A stretch of DNA of 64,000 nt from Thiosocius teredinicola (lineage in GTDB: Bacteria; Pseudomonadota; Gammaproteobacteria; Chromatiales; Chromatiaceae): NCBI RefSeq assembly GCF_002009425.1, contig NZ_CP019936.1, positions 3,397,297 to 3,461,296 on the forward strand, given 5' to 3'. The notes below the pieces were generated by a model. The model made no database searches. It saw only the letters and a program-made list of their open reading frames with translations, and was not told the DNA's origin. Positions within the stretch are counted from its first letter, which is position 1. The number at the start of each line of letters is the position of its first letter. A program made the translations under genes and the position numbers. Positions 10,932 to 20,971 of the stretch are shown piece by piece.

Positions 10932-12124
10932 TAACGGTCCCTCCGCGAGCGATCGAAGTTACGGCTGTCGCGAAAGCTCGAACGCGAGCTTTGGTCGGAC
11001 GACGTCGAACTCGTGGTCGGCATGCGGCTGACCGACGGACTGTTGGTCGTCGATTCGCTGCTGCGCTGTTGCGGTGGCTGGATCATCCGATCGAGCGGCA
11101 GGTAGGTCAGGTTGCTGCCTTCTTTCACATCGAGCAGCACCTTGCCGGTATTCTTCAGTACGTCCTGCATGGTTTCCAGGTACAGGCGCTCACGGGTCAC
11201 GCGCGGTGCCTTTTCATACTCGTTCTTCAGCGCAAGGAAGCGCTGCGACTCACCTTCAGCCTCGGCGACAACCCGCGCCTTGTAACCTTTACCGTCTTCG
11301 ATCAGGCGTGCGGCCTCACCGCGGGCACGCGGCACGATGTCACGCGCATAGGCCTGGGCCTGGTTCTGCAAGCGTTCCTTGTCCTCACGTGCACGGATGG
11401 CGTCGGCAAACGCCTCGGCCACGGCCTCCGGTGCCTCGGCGCGCTGAATATTGACGTTGGTCACTTTCAGGCCCGTCTTGTACAGATCGAGCAGGGACTG
11501 CGTGCCGTCCTGCACGGATACGGCAATAGCACTACGGTTCTCGGTAATGATGTCGTCCAAGCGGCTCTTACCGATGACCTCACGCAGGCTCGATTCCATG
11601 GCGCCATGAATGGTGCCCTGCGGATTGGCGTCCTGGAACAGGAAGTCTGCCGCGTCTTGGATACGGTACTGCACCTCGAGCGTGACGTCGGCGATGTTCT
11701 CGTCCTTGGTCAGCATCTGGGCACGGTGCTGGAATTTGTTCACCTGGTCGACATTCACGACGTCGACGGTGTCGATGAACGGTAGCTTGAAGTGCGGACC
11801 GGGAGCCGTCACCACATGGTAGGCGCCGAAGCGTGTCACCACGCCGCGTTCTGCGGGCTCGACGATATAAAACGAATCCATTGCCAGGACCACGATCACC
11901 GCGAGAACAACGATGATGCCGACGCCGGCGAAACTGCCGCCGCCAGACGAACCGCCGCTGTCGCCCTCGTCACCGCCTCCGCCGCCACGACGTTTGCCGC
12001 CGAACAGCCCTCCCATCTTGTCCTGCAGTTTGCGGACAACTTCGTCGAGATCCGGAGGTCCCTGGTCACCACCCTTGTTATTCCAAGGGTCGCGATTGCC
12101 CCCACCCGGTTCATTCCAGGCCAT
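10931..12124 (-). CDS. hflK: HflK, FtsH protease modulator
   Basis: 397 residues. A glycine-rich cytoplasmic N-terminus (residues 1-68, many GGG runs) precedes a membrane segment (about 69-82, GIIVVLAVIVVLAM) and the band-7 domain beginning SFYIVEPAERGVVTRFG. The C-terminus is low-complexity Ser/Arg-rich (from about residue 350), which is common in HflK. Forms hetero-oligomers with HflC around FtsH. Lies 85 bases downstream of hflX and is coupled to hflC. Confidence 0.96.
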   Translation of the reverse strand: MAWNEPGGGNRDPWNNKGGDQGPPDLDEVVRKLQDKMGGLFGGKRRGGGGGDEGDSGGSSGGGSFAGVGIIVVLAVIVVLAMDSFYIVEPAERGVVTRFGAYHVVTAPGPHFKLPFIDTVDVVNVDQVNKFQHRAQMLTKDENIADVTLEVQYRIQDAADFLFQDANPQGTIHGAMESSLREVIGKSRLDDIITENRSAIAVSVQDGTQSLLDLYKTGLKVTNVNIQRAEAPEAVAEAFADAIRAREDKERLQNQAQAYARDIVPRARGEAARLIEDGKGYKARVVAEAEGESQRFLALKNEYEKAPRVTRERLYLETMQDVLKNTGKVLLDVKEGSNLTYLPLDRMIQPPQQRSSESTTNSPSVSRMPTTSSTSSDQSSRSSFRDSRNFDRSRRDR

Positions 12125-12209
12125 GCATTACTCCCGTGCGCTGGTTCAATTCGATGTCATTAGGCGATTTATCGCGGCGATTCTACCAACAGTGCAGGGC
12201 GAAAGCCCA

Positions 12210-13520
12210 TTACCCTGTTTGGTCAAACGCCGGCGGCTGGTCGCGCCACTGCGCTGCGAGGACGGATTCACGCTTCCTCAAGCGCTCGAAGTCCTGACGC
12301 CTGAGCTCCACTTCGAGTTCCCAACCCCCGTCACTGGCGTGGTTTTCACTGACGATGGCGCCCTGTTCGAACAGTAAGGCGCGCAGTCTACCGTCAGCCG
12401 GGCCCAATGAAACCCTCGTATTGATAATGTCGCTGCGGAACCAGTCGGCCAGCGCCCCCAACAGCAGCTCCACCCCCTGACCGGCCGCCGCAGACAGCCA
12501 GACGCGCTGCGGCCTGCCATCGGCATCCCGGTCAACCCGGGGCTCGGTGCCCGGTAACAGGTCGATCTTGTTGTACACCTCGATGCGCGGCACTTCGTCG
12601 GCGCCGATCTGCGCCAGGACATCCTCGACTTCGGCGATCTGTTCCGCCCGCTGCGCGCTGCTCGCGTCGACCACGTGCAGCAGCAGATCGGCCTCCACGG
12701 TCTCCTGCAGGGTGGATTTGAACGCAGCGACCAGCTCGTGCGGCAGGCGCGACACGAAGCCGACCGTATCCGCCAAAATGAGTGGCGCGCCGTCTTCGAG
12801 TTCGACCCGGCGGAGCGTCGGGTCGAGCGTGGCAAACAATTGATCGCGGGCGTACACCCCGGCCTCGGTCACCCGGTTGAACAGGGTCGACTTGCCGGCG
12901 TTGGTGTAGCCGACCAGGGAAACCGTCGGTACCTCGTTGCGGCGCCGCGAGCGACGCCCCTGCTCGCGCTGGCTGTCGACCCGTGCCAGGCGCTTGCCGA
13001 TCTGGTCGATTCGTTGATTGAGCAGGCGGCGGTCGGTTTCGAGCTGGGTCTCACCCGGTCCGCGCAGGCCGATACCACCTTTTTGACGTTCCAAGTGGGT
13101 CCAGCCACGCACCAAGCGGGTCGACAGGTGGCGCAGTTGCGCCAATTCAACCTGCAGCTTGCCCTCGTGAGAGCGGGCGCGCTGGGCGAAAATATCGAGA
13201 ATCAGGCCGGTGCGATCGAGCACACGGCACTCGAAGACCTTTTCGAGATTGCGTTCCTGGCTGGGTGACAAGGTGTTGTCGAAGATCACCAACTCGGCGC
13301 CCAGTGCCAACACCTGCTGGTGTATCTCTTCGGCCTTGCCGCTGCCGACATACAGCTTCGGATCGGGCACCTTGCGCTGACCCGAGATCAGGGCGAGCGG
13401 CTGCGCGCCCGCCGAGCTCGCCAACTCGGTGAACTCCTGCAGTTCTTCGGGTCGTGGGGCACCGTGCAGACCGACGTGCACGAGTACGGCTTTTTCGCCG
13501 CTTTGCGGACGTTCAAACAC
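12210..13520 (-). CDS. hflX: GTPase HflX
   Basis: 436 residues. An N-terminal HflX domain with the glycine-rich linker GGIGLRGPGETQLETDRR is followed by a G domain with Walker A GYTNAGKST (about residues 202-210), DTVGF and NKID (about 325-328). HflX is a ribosome-splitting GTPase that rescues stalled ribosomes during stress. It follows hfq by about 94 bases on the same strand and is in the expected place of the hfq-hflX-hflK-hflC cluster. Slightly longer than E. coli HflX. Confidence 0.97.
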   Translation of the reverse strand: MFERPQSGEKAVLVHVGLHGAPRPEELQEFTELASSAGAQPLALISGQRKVPDPKLYVGSGKAEEIHQQVLALGAELVIFDNTLSPSQERNLEKVFECRVLDRTGLILDIFAQRARSHEGKLQVELAQLRHLSTRLVRGWTHLERQKGGIGLRGPGETQLETDRRLLNQRIDQIGKRLARVDSQREQGRRSRRRNEVPTVSLVGYTNAGKSTLFNRVTEAGVYARDQLFATLDPTLRRVELEDGAPLILADTVGFVSRLPHELVAAFKSTLQETVEADLLLHVVDASSAQRAEQIAEVEDVLAQIGADEVPRIEVYNKIDLLPGTEPRVDRDADGRPQRVWLSAAAGQGVELLLGALADWFRSDIINTRVSLGPADGRLRALLFEQGAIVSENHASDGGWELEVELRRQDFERLRKRESVLAAQWRDQPPAFDQTG

Positions 13521-13614
13521 GACTGACGGTCACGTAGTTTTCAGCCACGCAGAACTCGTCGGCCCCGAGCCGGGGCTCGAGGTCGGACGCAGCAGTTCGG
13601 GCGAAAAATCTAAG

Positions 13615-13875
13615 TCAGGCGTTACCGGGTTCGGCCTCACCGTCACTATCACCATGCGCGTGCTGGATGCGCACATTGCGCGCCGGCACGACTGTCGAAA
13701 TAGCGTGCTTGTATACCATCTGGCTGACACTGTTCTTTAACAGGACAACGAACTGATCGAACGATTCGATGGTTCCCTGCAACTTGATTCCATTCACAAG
13801 AAAAATAGATACCGGAACGCGCTCTTTGCGCAACGCGTTTAGAAACGGATCCTGAAGGCTTTGTCCCTTTGACAT
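13615..13875 (-). CDS. hfq: RNA chaperone Hfq
   Basis: 86 residues. The Sm1 region ([36 protein letters not shown]) and the hallmark Sm2 motif [10 protein letters not shown] (about residues 55-64) are intact. The short acidic C-terminal tail [13 protein letters not shown] is briefer than the E. coli tail. Forms hexameric rings that pair small RNAs with mRNAs. An AT-rich 229-base gap separates it from miaA and carries a candidate promoter, consistent with independent hfq transcription. Confidence 0.98.
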   Translation of the reverse strand: MSKGQSLQDPFLNALRKERVPVSIFLVNGIKLQGTIESFDQFVVLLKNSVSQMVYKHAISTVVPARNVRIQHAHGDSDGEAEPGNA

Positions 13876-14019
13876 GGAGAGGGCTCCCTAGATTTATTTT
13901 GTTTAGGTTTAATTTGTCTTTACGCCAAACAACTCAGTGCGTAGATACGGTGCAGCGCTTCAGTCCAACTTGGCCAGCGCCACTGCACCAATCGATCCCT
14001 GTGTGTGCGATGCATGAAA

Positions 14020-14047
14020 ACTATAGCACAGCGATTTACTCCGATAA
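14020..14047 (-). promoter_or_regulatory. Putative extended -10 promoter of hfq
   Basis: On the minus strand TGCTATAGT gives an extended -10 (hexamer 14020-14025), with a weak TTATCG -35 after a 16-base spacer. It would give an mRNA leader of roughly 140 bases before hfq. The region between hfq and miaA (13876-14104) is otherwise AT-rich and non-coding. Confidence 0.45.
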
Positions 14048-14104
14048 TTGGATTTATTAGCCGTCTCTTGGCTTTAGACCCGCTTCACAACATCACTTAT
14101 GAAG

Positions 14105-15067
14105 TCAGCTCGGCGTAGCTTTCCCGCTTGAATTACTGATGATTGTCATTGCCTGTTTCAATACATCGCCAGCCTCGTCCAACCAATGACAATCTTTCTC
14201 ACTACGCAACCAGGTCATTTGCCGCTTGGCCAGTTGGCGGGTCGCCGCCTGGCCTTTTTCGACCATTTCCTCGCGACTAAATTCCCCACGCAACCATGCC
14301 CACACCTGACGGTAACCGACCGAGCGCATCGACGGCATATCCGGATCGAGGTCACCCCGCCCCACCAGCCGCTCGACTTCATCGACAAACCCCTGCTCGA
14401 GCATGCGCACGAAGCGGTCGTTGATGCGCCGGTGCAGCTCGGCTCGCGACGCCGGACAACGCACCAGCTTGATCGCCTGGAACGGCATCCCCTCGCCCGG
14501 ACCACCCTGCAACTCGCTCAACGGCTTGCCGGTCGCCTCGAACACCTCGAGCGCACGCAGGGTTCGTTGCGGGTCGTTGCGGTGGATGCGCTGCGCAGCG
14601 ACGGGGTCGACCGACGCCAGGCGGGCATGCAGCGCCGCCAGGCCGTCTGACTTCAGCTCGCGCTCGAGGCGTTCGCGAATCGACGCATCGGCCGACGGCA
14701 GTTCGGACAGGCCATACTGCAGCGCGCGAAAGTACAACATGGTGCCACCGACCAACAAGGGGATTCGGCCACGTTGTGAGATTGCCGCCATCTCGGCCAG
14801 CGCATCCTGCCGAAAGCGGGCTGCCGAATAGGCCTCTGCCGGGTCGCAGATATCGATCAGGCTGTGCGGCGCCGCGGCCAGCTCTTGCGCTGACGGCTTG
14901 GCGGTACCGATATCCATGCCGCGATACACCATGGCCGAATCGACGCTGATCAACTCCACCGGCAGGTGCTCGCGCAGCGCGATCGCCAGGTCCGTCTTGC
15001 CCGACGCGGTAGGCCCCATCAGTAGAATGGCGGGCGGCAATGCGTTGGTCGCCGGCAAGGTGTTCAA
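14105..15067 (-). CDS. miaA: tRNA dimethylallyltransferase MiaA
   Basis: 320 residues. Transfers dimethylallyl groups to A37 of UNN-decoding tRNAs. The P-loop [11 protein letters not shown] is at residues 18-28, followed by [19 protein letters not shown], the tRNA/DMAPP-binding signature, and [11 protein letters not shown] near residue 105. Its start overlaps the mutL stop by four bases, so mutL and miaA are coupled. Usual length for the family. Confidence 0.97.
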   Translation of the reverse strand: MNTLPATNALPPAILLMGPTASGKTDLAIALREHLPVELISVDSAMVYRGMDIGTAKPSAQELAAAPHSLIDICDPAEAYSAARFRQDALAEMAAISQRGRIPLLVGGTMLYFRALQYGLSELPSADASIRERLERELKSDGLAALHARLASVDPVAAQRIHRNDPQRTLRALEVFEATGKPLSELQGGPGEGMPFQAIKLVRCPASRAELHRRINDRFVRMLEQGFVDEVERLVGRGDLDPDMPSMRSVGYRQVWAWLRGEFSREEMVEKGQAATRQLAKRQMTWLRSEKDCHWLDEAGDVLKQAMTIISNSSGKATPS

Positions 15068-16884
15068 CGTCCGCGCAAGAACAGCTTGTCGAGCGACTGC
15101 ATGTCCATCTGCGCCCAGGTCGGGCGACCGTGATTACATTGACCGCTGCGCTCGGTACTTTCTATATCGCGCAGCAGTGCGTTCATCTCCTCGATGCTCA
15201 GTCGGCGATTGGCACGCACCGAGCCATGACAGGCCATCGTCCCCAACACTTCATTGATCTGTTCGAGGATACGCCGGCTACTGCCGTGCACCACCAGGTC
15301 GGCCAGTACGTCGCGCATCAGGCGCTCGGCGTCGGCATGACGCAGCAGCGCCGGAAGGGCACGTACCACAAGGCTCTGATCGCCCAGGCGATCGACCTCC
15401 ATACCCAATTCGGCAAACACCGCCGCATGCTCTTCAACCAGGTCGGCTTCGCGTTGGCTGACCGCCACGCTGACCGGAACCAGCAAGGGCTGACTCTTGA
15501 TGCCCTCACCTTCACGCGCACGTTTGAACGCCTCGTAAGTGATGCGCTCGTGCGCCGCGTGCATGTCGACCACCACCAGGCCATGCCGGTTCTGCGCCAG
15601 CACATAGATGCCGTGCAACTGCGCAATAGCGAAGCCGAGCGGATGCTCGTCCGTATCGGCGTCATCGGCGGACTCGGTTGCTGTGTGCGCCACCGGCGTC
15701 GCCGGCGGCGTCTGCCATTCCTGCGCCGCGCGATAGGCCGCGCGCTGCTCGCCGACCGCCAGTCGCATCGTCGCCTGACGGGGCACCGCCTGTTCAATCG
15801 AACCGCCCGCCTCTGCACGCAGACCGAACTCCGCCGCACGCGCCTCGGTCGACGCCGGCTGGGTGACGGCTTGGTACTCTTCTGCCGTCACTGCAGGTTC
15901 GGCAAGCACCTGGTGCAACGTGCGAAACAGAAAATCATGCACCAGGCGGCTCTCACGGAACCTCACCTCGTGCTTGGTAGGGTGCACATTGACATCGACC
16001 AATGCCGGCGCAAGTTCCAGGAACAACACGAAGGCTGGATGGCGGCCGTGGTACAGCACATCCTGGTAGGCCTGACGGACCGCATGGGTCACGAGCTTGT
16101 CGCGCACCATCCTGCGGTTGACATAGAAATGCTGCATGTCGGCCTGGCTGCGCGAAAACGTCGGGCGCGCCACCCAACCGCTCAGGCGCAGACCGGCTGC
16201 CTCGTGTTCGAAGAACAAGGCGTCTTCGAGAAAGGCCGGGCCGAGCAGGTCTGCAAGGCGACGCTCACGTGCCACCCGATCTTCGGCCCGCTTCGCGCAG
16301 AACACCTCGCGACCATTGTGCGTCAGCACGAACGTTACATCGTGGCGCACCAGGGCAAGGCGTTTCACGACCTGTTCGAGATGAACGAATTCGGTCTTGT
16401 CGGTGCGCAGGAACTTGCGCCGCGCCGGGGTGTTGTAGAACAGATCGCGCACGGTTACCACCGTGCCTTGAGACAGCGCGGCAGGCTGCAGCTCGCCGCT
16501 ATCGGGCTCGTATTGCCAGGCGCGGTCGGCATCTTGTGCGCGTGATGCGAGTGTCAGTCGCGAAACCGAGGCGATCGCCGGCAATGCCTCGCCGCGAAAC
16601 CCCATGCTGGCGATCCGGTCCAGGTCCTCGAGCGCATTGAGCTTGCTGGTGGCGTGACGTGACAACGCCATCGCAAGGTCGTCGCGTTCGATGCCGCCAC
16701 CGTCGTCGGTGATGCGGATCAGTTTGACCCCGCCCTGCTCGACATCTACCTGCACCCGGGTTGCGCCGGCGTCCAGGCTGTTTTCCATCAGCTCCTTAAC
16801 CACCGAGGCCGGTCTTTCGACCACCTCGCCGGCGGCAATCTGGTTGACGAGTTGACTGGGTAAGGCGTGTATTCGTGACGACAT
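15064..16884 (-). CDS. mutL: DNA mismatch repair protein MutL, endonuclease-type
   Basis: 606 residues. The GHKL ATPase motifs are visible: [13 protein letters not shown] (about 31-43), DDGGGI, and [10 protein letters not shown] (about 94-103). The C-terminal domain carries the endonuclease metal-binding set: [12 protein letters not shown], which fits DQHA-x2-E-x4-E except Met for Gln, then ACHGSVRA and [10 protein letters not shown]. coli MutL lacks this set, whereas MutH-less bacteria such as Pseudomonas have it. So this MutL should nick DNA itself rather than rely on MutH. Coupled to miaA downstream. Confidence 0.96.
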   Translation of the reverse strand: MSSRIHALPSQLVNQIAAGEVVERPASVVKELMENSLDAGATRVQVDVEQGGVKLIRITDDGGGIERDDLAMALSRHATSKLNALEDLDRIASMGFRGEALPAIASVSRLTLASRAQDADRAWQYEPDSGELQPAALSQGTVVTVRDLFYNTPARRKFLRTDKTEFVHLEQVVKRLALVRHDVTFVLTHNGREVFCAKRAEDRVARERRLADLLGPAFLEDALFFEHEAAGLRLSGWVARPTFSRSQADMQHFYVNRRMVRDKLVTHAVRQAYQDVLYHGRHPAFVLFLELAPALVDVNVHPTKHEVRFRESRLVHDFLFRTLHQVLAEPAVTAEEYQAVTQPASTEARAAEFGLRAEAGGSIEQAVPRQATMRLAVGEQRAAYRAAQEWQTPPATPVAHTATESADDADTDEHPLGFAIAQLHGIYVLAQNRHGLVVVDMHAAHERITYEAFKRAREGEGIKSQPLLVPVSVAVSQREADLVEEHAAVFAELGMEVDRLGDQSLVVRALPALLRHADAERLMRDVLADLVVHGSSRRILEQINEVLGTMACHGSVRANRRLSIEEMNALLRDIESTERSGQCNHGRPTWAQMDMQSLDKLFLRGR

Positions 16885-16980
16885 GGCGGCATTCTGCCAT
16901 TGCCGTTCGGCGCTTGACCACCGCCAGCACGCCGGGTTGTTCGGGCCTCTGTTTCAGCCCGTGCGGCAAACGCCGGGCGT

Positions 16981-17004
16981 AAAAAAGCCCGCGCAAGCGC
17001 GGGC
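16981..17004 (-). terminator. Intrinsic terminator of the DsrE-like gene
   Basis: A perfect eight-base stem GCCCGCGC / GCGCGGGC with a tight loop is followed on the minus strand by six T, about 30 bases beyond the stop of the DsrE-like gene. It separates that gene from mutL. Confidence 0.8.
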
Positions 17005-17034
17005 GAACCCTTCCATATCTTCAGAGGAAAATCA

Positions 17035-17460
17035 TTAGGGCCTGATGTAAGACCAGCCCTGCTCCTGGCGTTCGACCAGATGGATCACGCCGGACGGGAC
17101 CATCTCGGCCTCGGCCATGAGCTTGACGTCTTTGCCGGCTTTGGCCGACATCTTGGCCAGCGTGTTGGAGCACGCTTTGAAACTGACGTTGTCGTAATTC
17201 TGCTTGATCGAGGTGACTCGATCGCCGACCGGCGACTTGCCGGGCACCAGCATGGTCAGTCCCGGACCGTAGGCAACAATCTCGACTTCGACCTCTTCGC
17301 CCTTGTCCAGATAGTACTTATTGATATTTGAGGCGTTGTTGAGGACCAGGTTTTGGCGTGCTGCGTCGGCTTCGTCGACGTGCAGAACGATACGATGGGC
17401 GTCAGCCGCGTACGCGCTGGCCGCCACCAACATCAGCAGTGGGAACAGTAGGAACCGCAT
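17035..17460 (-). CDS. Secreted DsrE/DsrF-like protein
   Basis: 141 residues from MRFLLFPLLM, with a signal peptide (cleavage after about SAYAAD). The mature part matches the DsrE fold: HRIVLHVDEAD, a central VEIVAYGPGLTML, and one cysteine in FKACSNTLAKMS at the position used by sulfur-relay DsrE proteins. Secreted single-cysteine members are common in sulfur-metabolising bacteria, with unknown function. Start chosen for the GGAG six bases upstream. It interrupts the usual amiB-mutL adjacency and has its own terminator. Confidence 0.75.
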   Translation of the reverse strand: MRFLLFPLLMLVAASAYAADAHRIVLHVDEADAARQNLVLNNASNINKYYLDKGEEVEVEIVAYGPGLTMLVPGKSPVGDRVTSIKQNYDNVSFKACSNTLAKMSAKAGKDVKLMAEAEMVPSGVIHLVERQEQGWSYIRP

Positions 17461-17556
17461 TTTTATCTCCATCTCTTTTGAGGTTATGCGGGTGTAATCC
17501 CCGCTTGCCCCTAAATAGACGCGGTTCCCGAGACGTTATTCCCGAGTTGTGAGAGA

Positions 17557-18867
17557 TCAGGTGCCCGGGATCACCAGAACCTGACCGACCTGGATGTGAT
17601 TGTCGTTGCGCAGGTCGTTCTCTCGCCGCAGCGAGCTCAGGCTGACCTGGTAGCGACTGGCGATCTGCGACAGGGTGTCGCCGCGCTCGATCACGTGCTT
17701 GAGCGACTTGTTCTGACGTTCCGCCAGCAGCGTTCCGGGTGGCGGCGCTTCGTCGAAAAACGTCTGCACCCCCTTGAGGACAGCCTTGGCGATGCGCTCC
17801 TGATGCTTCGGATCGCGCAGATTGGTCTCTTCGGTCGGGTTGGAGATAAAGCCCGTTTCGACCAGCATCGACGGGATATCGGGCGACTTCAGCACCATGA
17901 AGCCGGCCTGCTGCACCCGCCGACCATGCACCTTGCCCATCGCACGCAGCTGCGCATACACCTTCGACGCCGCACTCAGGCTGGCATGACGCGTCGCCGA
18001 TTGAGACAGGTCGAGCAACACCGACGCCAATACCGGATCCTTGTCTTCGAGGCTGACACCCCCGACCAGGTCGGAAGAGTTCTCTTTTTCTGCCAGCCAG
18101 CGCGCGGCCTCAGACGATGCGCCACGGTTCGACAAAACGTATACCGACGAGCCCCGCACGCGCTTGTCGCGGAATGCATCGGCGTGGATCGACACGAACA
18201 GATCGGCGCGCATCTCGCGCGCCAGCACCATACGCTGGCGCAGACCGACGTAGTAGTCGCCGGTGCGCGTCAGCTCGCCCTTCATGCCGGGCTGCGAATC
18301 GATCAGCTTCTTCAGCCGCTTGGCGATCTCGAGCGTGACCTTCTTTTCCTTGGTGCTGTATTTGCGGCCTGCCGCCCCGGGATCTTCGCCACCGTGGCCG
18401 GCGTCGATCGCGACGACGATGTCGCGTCCGCGGCCGATGTCCTTGGTCGTCTTGGCGACACGTGGCTCAGCGGCAGCACCGGCATCCGAGGGGTACAGGT
18501 CGACCACCAGCCGGTGGCCGTAGGTATCGTTTGGTTTGAGCAGGAAGGTTTTCGGCCGCACCGCCTGCTTGAGGTCGAGCACCACACGCAGGCTGCCGTC
18601 AGGACGGGCCGCGTGTCGCATGCCGTCGAGGTGCTTGTCTTTGACCTCGTTGACCGAAAAATCATCCGCCAGCGCCGCATCGGCGAAATCGATCACCAGG
18701 CGGTCGGGGTCTTTGAGCGCGAATACCTTGTGCACCGCACGGCTGCTGGTGTCGAACACCAGGCGGGTGTGGTCGGGTGCCGTCCACAGGCGCACGCCGG
18801 CCACTTGCGTGGCAAGCAGCGAGGGGGCGAATAACAGCAGTGTCAGAAAAGTCAGTAGCTTCTTCAT
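17557..18867 (-). CDS. amiB: N-acetylmuramoyl-L-alanine amidase, AmiB/AmiC type with LysM
   Basis: 436 residues. Signal peptide (about 1-19), AMIN domain (about 22-125, GVRLWTAPDHTRLVFDTS) that targets septal peptidoglycan, Amidase_3 domain (about 150-375) with the zinc ligands in AIDAGHGGEDPGA and FVSIHADAF and catalytic Glu in LVETGFISN, and a C-terminal LysM (about 392-434, ERGDTLSQIASRYQVSL). Cleaves peptide stems during daughter-cell separation and is activated by EnvC/NlpD-type factors. Domain order equals E. coli AmiB plus LysM, common in other gammaproteobacteria. Confidence 0.95.
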   Translation of the reverse strand: MKKLLTFLTLLLFAPSLLATQVAGVRLWTAPDHTRLVFDTSSRAVHKVFALKDPDRLVIDFADAALADDFSVNEVKDKHLDGMRHAARPDGSLRVVLDLKQAVRPKTFLLKPNDTYGHRLVVDLYPSDAGAAAEPRVAKTTKDIGRGRDIVVAIDAGHGGEDPGAAGRKYSTKEKKVTLEIAKRLKKLIDSQPGMKGELTRTGDYYVGLRQRMVLAREMRADLFVSIHADAFRDKRVRGSSVYVLSNRGASSEAARWLAEKENSSDLVGGVSLEDKDPVLASVLLDLSQSATRHASLSAASKVYAQLRAMGKVHGRRVQQAGFMVLKSPDIPSMLVETGFISNPTEETNLRDPKHQERIAKAVLKGVQTFFDEAPPPGTLLAERQNKSLKHVIERGDTLSQIASRYQVSLSSLRRENDLRNDNHIQVGQVLVIPGT

Positions 18868-18962
18868 GGGGTTCAGAGGTCCGGACTGCCCTGAGCCGAT
18901 GCACTCAAGCTAGCATATCAAATCTGATTTTCCTAGTTAAATCTGTCAGATATGAGAACTTT

Positions 18963-19454
18963 CTAGAGCGCTTCCATAGGTATATCCGCTAGCCTCGACA
19001 GCATCTGCTCGCCGGTCTCGCTGCGCGCCTCAATCGTGATAGCCCGCCCCTGAGCTTCATGGGCGATCCGCACGTCGAGATCGGCCGGCGGCAACCAGCC
19101 GCTTCCCCGCTCGGGCCATTCGATCAGCACGGCTGCCGGCTCTTCCAGCAACTCGCGCAGCCCCAGATATTCGAGTTCACCCGGGTCGCCCAAGCGGTAC
19201 AGGTCGAGGTGATAAACCTTTTTTCCATCAATGTCATACGGCTCGATCAGAGTGTATGTCGGACTTTTAACCGCACCCTTTAGGCCCAAACCACGCACGA
19301 AACCGCGCGTCAGCGTGGTTTTGCCGGCGCCCAGATCGCCTGAGAGATAGATCAGAACCCGCTCGTCTCGCCAAGACCTGGCAAGCGCCGCGCCGACGGC
19401 CTCCTGTGAGATCTCGTCTTGCGGATGGAACGTTCGCCCCGTCAAGAACGCCAC
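18963..19454 (-). CDS. tsaE: tRNA threonylcarbamoyladenosine biosynthesis ATPase TsaE
   Basis: 163 residues. Walker A GDLGAGKTTLTRGF at about residues 40-53, then SPTYTLIEPYDIDGKKVYHLDLYR, and the Walker-like ECWPERG-type segment LIEWPERGSGWLP. Partners with TsaB and TsaD to make t6A37 on ANN-decoding tRNAs. Its start overlaps the nnr stop by 13 bases, so the two are translationally coupled, as is usual for yjeF-tsaE. Confidence 0.96.
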   Translation of the reverse strand: MAFLTGRTFHPQDEISQEAVGAALARSWRDERVLIYLSGDLGAGKTTLTRGFVRGLGLKGAVKSPTYTLIEPYDIDGKKVYHLDLYRLGDPGELEYLGLRELLEEPAAVLIEWPERGSGWLPPADLDVRIAHEAQGRAITIEARSETGEQMLSRLADIPMEAL

Positions 19455-20971
19455 CGATCGTTGATCAGCACGCGCAGCGGTTCGAAAAGATCGGTCGCCA
19501 GCAAGCCTCGCTCACCGGCCACGCCGGCCGTCCAGTCGGCTGCCGCGGCATGCACGCACACCCCGGCTTCGGCCGCATCGCGCACCGAAAGCCCTTGCGC
19601 GAGCAGGCCGGCGATGACGCCGGTCAGCACATCGCCCATACCGCCACTGGCCATCCCCGGGTTACCGTCGCTGCACAACGCCGGCGGCGCCGCACCTTCG
19701 CTCGCGATCAGGCTGCCGACCCCCTTGAGCACTACGCTGCCGCCGAAGCGCTGCTGCATTTGATCGACCGCATGCAGGCGCGCGGCATTGACGTCCGCGG
19801 TTCGCATACCCAGCAGCGCTGCCGCCTCCCCCGGATGCGGCGTCAGCACCCAATCGTTACGCCGACGCGGCTTGGCGGCCAGCAGGTGCAAGGCATCGGC
19901 ATCGACGACCAAAGGACGGTCGGAATCGAGCGCGGCGCGCCACAGTGCCTGGGCCCAGTCGTCGCGCCCCAGGCCCGGTCCGATCGCAATCACGTCTGCC
20001 TGACGCAGCAACGGCAACACACCCACGGAACCTTCGACACCGTTGACCATGATCTCGGGGCGCGCCGCCAGCACCGCCCCGACGTGTTCCGGACGGGTCG
20101 CCAGGCTGACCAGGCCGCTGCCGACGCGCAGCGCCGCTTCGGCCGCCATCCGCGCGGCGCCGCCCATGCCGCGATTGCCGCCGATGATCAGCACATGGCC
20201 GAAATTACCTTTGTGTACGTTGTGGCGACGCGGCGGCAGCAGCGCGCCGAGTTTCGGCCAGTCGACGCGGCGTGCCGTCAGCACGCTGGTGGCAAATACC
20301 TTGGCCGGCACGTCCAGACCGGCGAACACGACGTCGCCCACGTGATCGGGGCCGTCGCCACTGAACAAGCCCAGCTTGAGGCCGATGAAGCTGATCGTTG
20401 CCGCAGCACGCACCGCGGTGCCCATTACCATGCCGCTATCCGAATGCAGGCCCGACGGGATATCGATGGCCAGACACGGCGAACGATGACTGTTGATGGT
20501 CTCGATGGCTTCGGCCCAACGCCCGGCCACCGGGCGCTCGAGACCCGTGCCGAACATGGCATCGACGATCACATCGACGTCGGGCGAGATCATTGCGTAG
20601 GCCTGCCAATCGCCGTCGAGCTCTTCCCAACGCTTGGCGTTGGTCAGCGCATCCCCCTGCAGGCGCGCCGGGTCACCGAGCTGCAGTACCTGAACCTGGA
20701 GGCCGGCCTTCTTGGCCAGCCGCGCAACGACGAAACCGTCGCCACCATTGTTGCCGGTGCCAACCAGAATCGCGATGCGTTTCGCATCGGGCCACTTCTT
20801 GCGCAGCAGTTCAAAGGCGGCCGCACCGGCGCGCTCCATCAGCGTCTCGCCGGGTATATCGAACTGCTCGATCGCGATGCGATCGAAACCCCGCACCTGT
20901 TCGGCCGTGTACAGGGCGCGCGGCAGTTCATCGGTTGGCGGAAGGGTACGAAAGGTCATAAGCAACGGCAC
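19442..20971 (-). CDS. nnr: Bifunctional NAD(P)HX epimerase/dehydratase
   Basis: 509 residues. An N-terminal YjeF_N epimerase domain (about 20-225; LVGTGNNGGDGFVVAR, then MFGTGLERPV) is fused to a C-terminal ribokinase-like ADP-dependent dehydratase (about 230-505; GGNRGMGGAARMA, IGPGLGRDDW, LTPHPGEAA and GNPGMASGGMGDVLTG). Together they repair hydrated NADH and NADPH. The frame opens with GTG at 20971; an ATG four codons later (20959) is an alternative start, and neither has a clear ribosome-binding site. Confidence 0.95.
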   Translation of the reverse strand: MPLLMTFRTLPPTDELPRALYTAEQVRGFDRIAIEQFDIPGETLMERAGAAAFELLRKKWPDAKRIAILVGTGNNGGDGFVVARLAKKAGLQVQVLQLGDPARLQGDALTNAKRWEELDGDWQAYAMISPDVDVIVDAMFGTGLERPVAGRWAEAIETINSHRSPCLAIDIPSGLHSDSGMVMGTAVRAAATISFIGLKLGLFSGDGPDHVGDVVFAGLDVPAKVFATSVLTARRVDWPKLGALLPPRRHNVHKGNFGHVLIIGGNRGMGGAARMAAEAALRVGSGLVSLATRPEHVGAVLAARPEIMVNGVEGSVGVLPLLRQADVIAIGPGLGRDDWAQALWRAALDSDRPLVVDADALHLLAAKPRRRNDWVLTPHPGEAAALLGMRTADVNAARLHAVDQMQQRFGGSVVLKGVGSLIASEGAAPPALCSDGNPGMASGGMGDVLTGVIAGLLAQGLSVRDAAEAGVCVHAAAADWTAGVAGERGLLATDLFEPLRVLINDRWRS

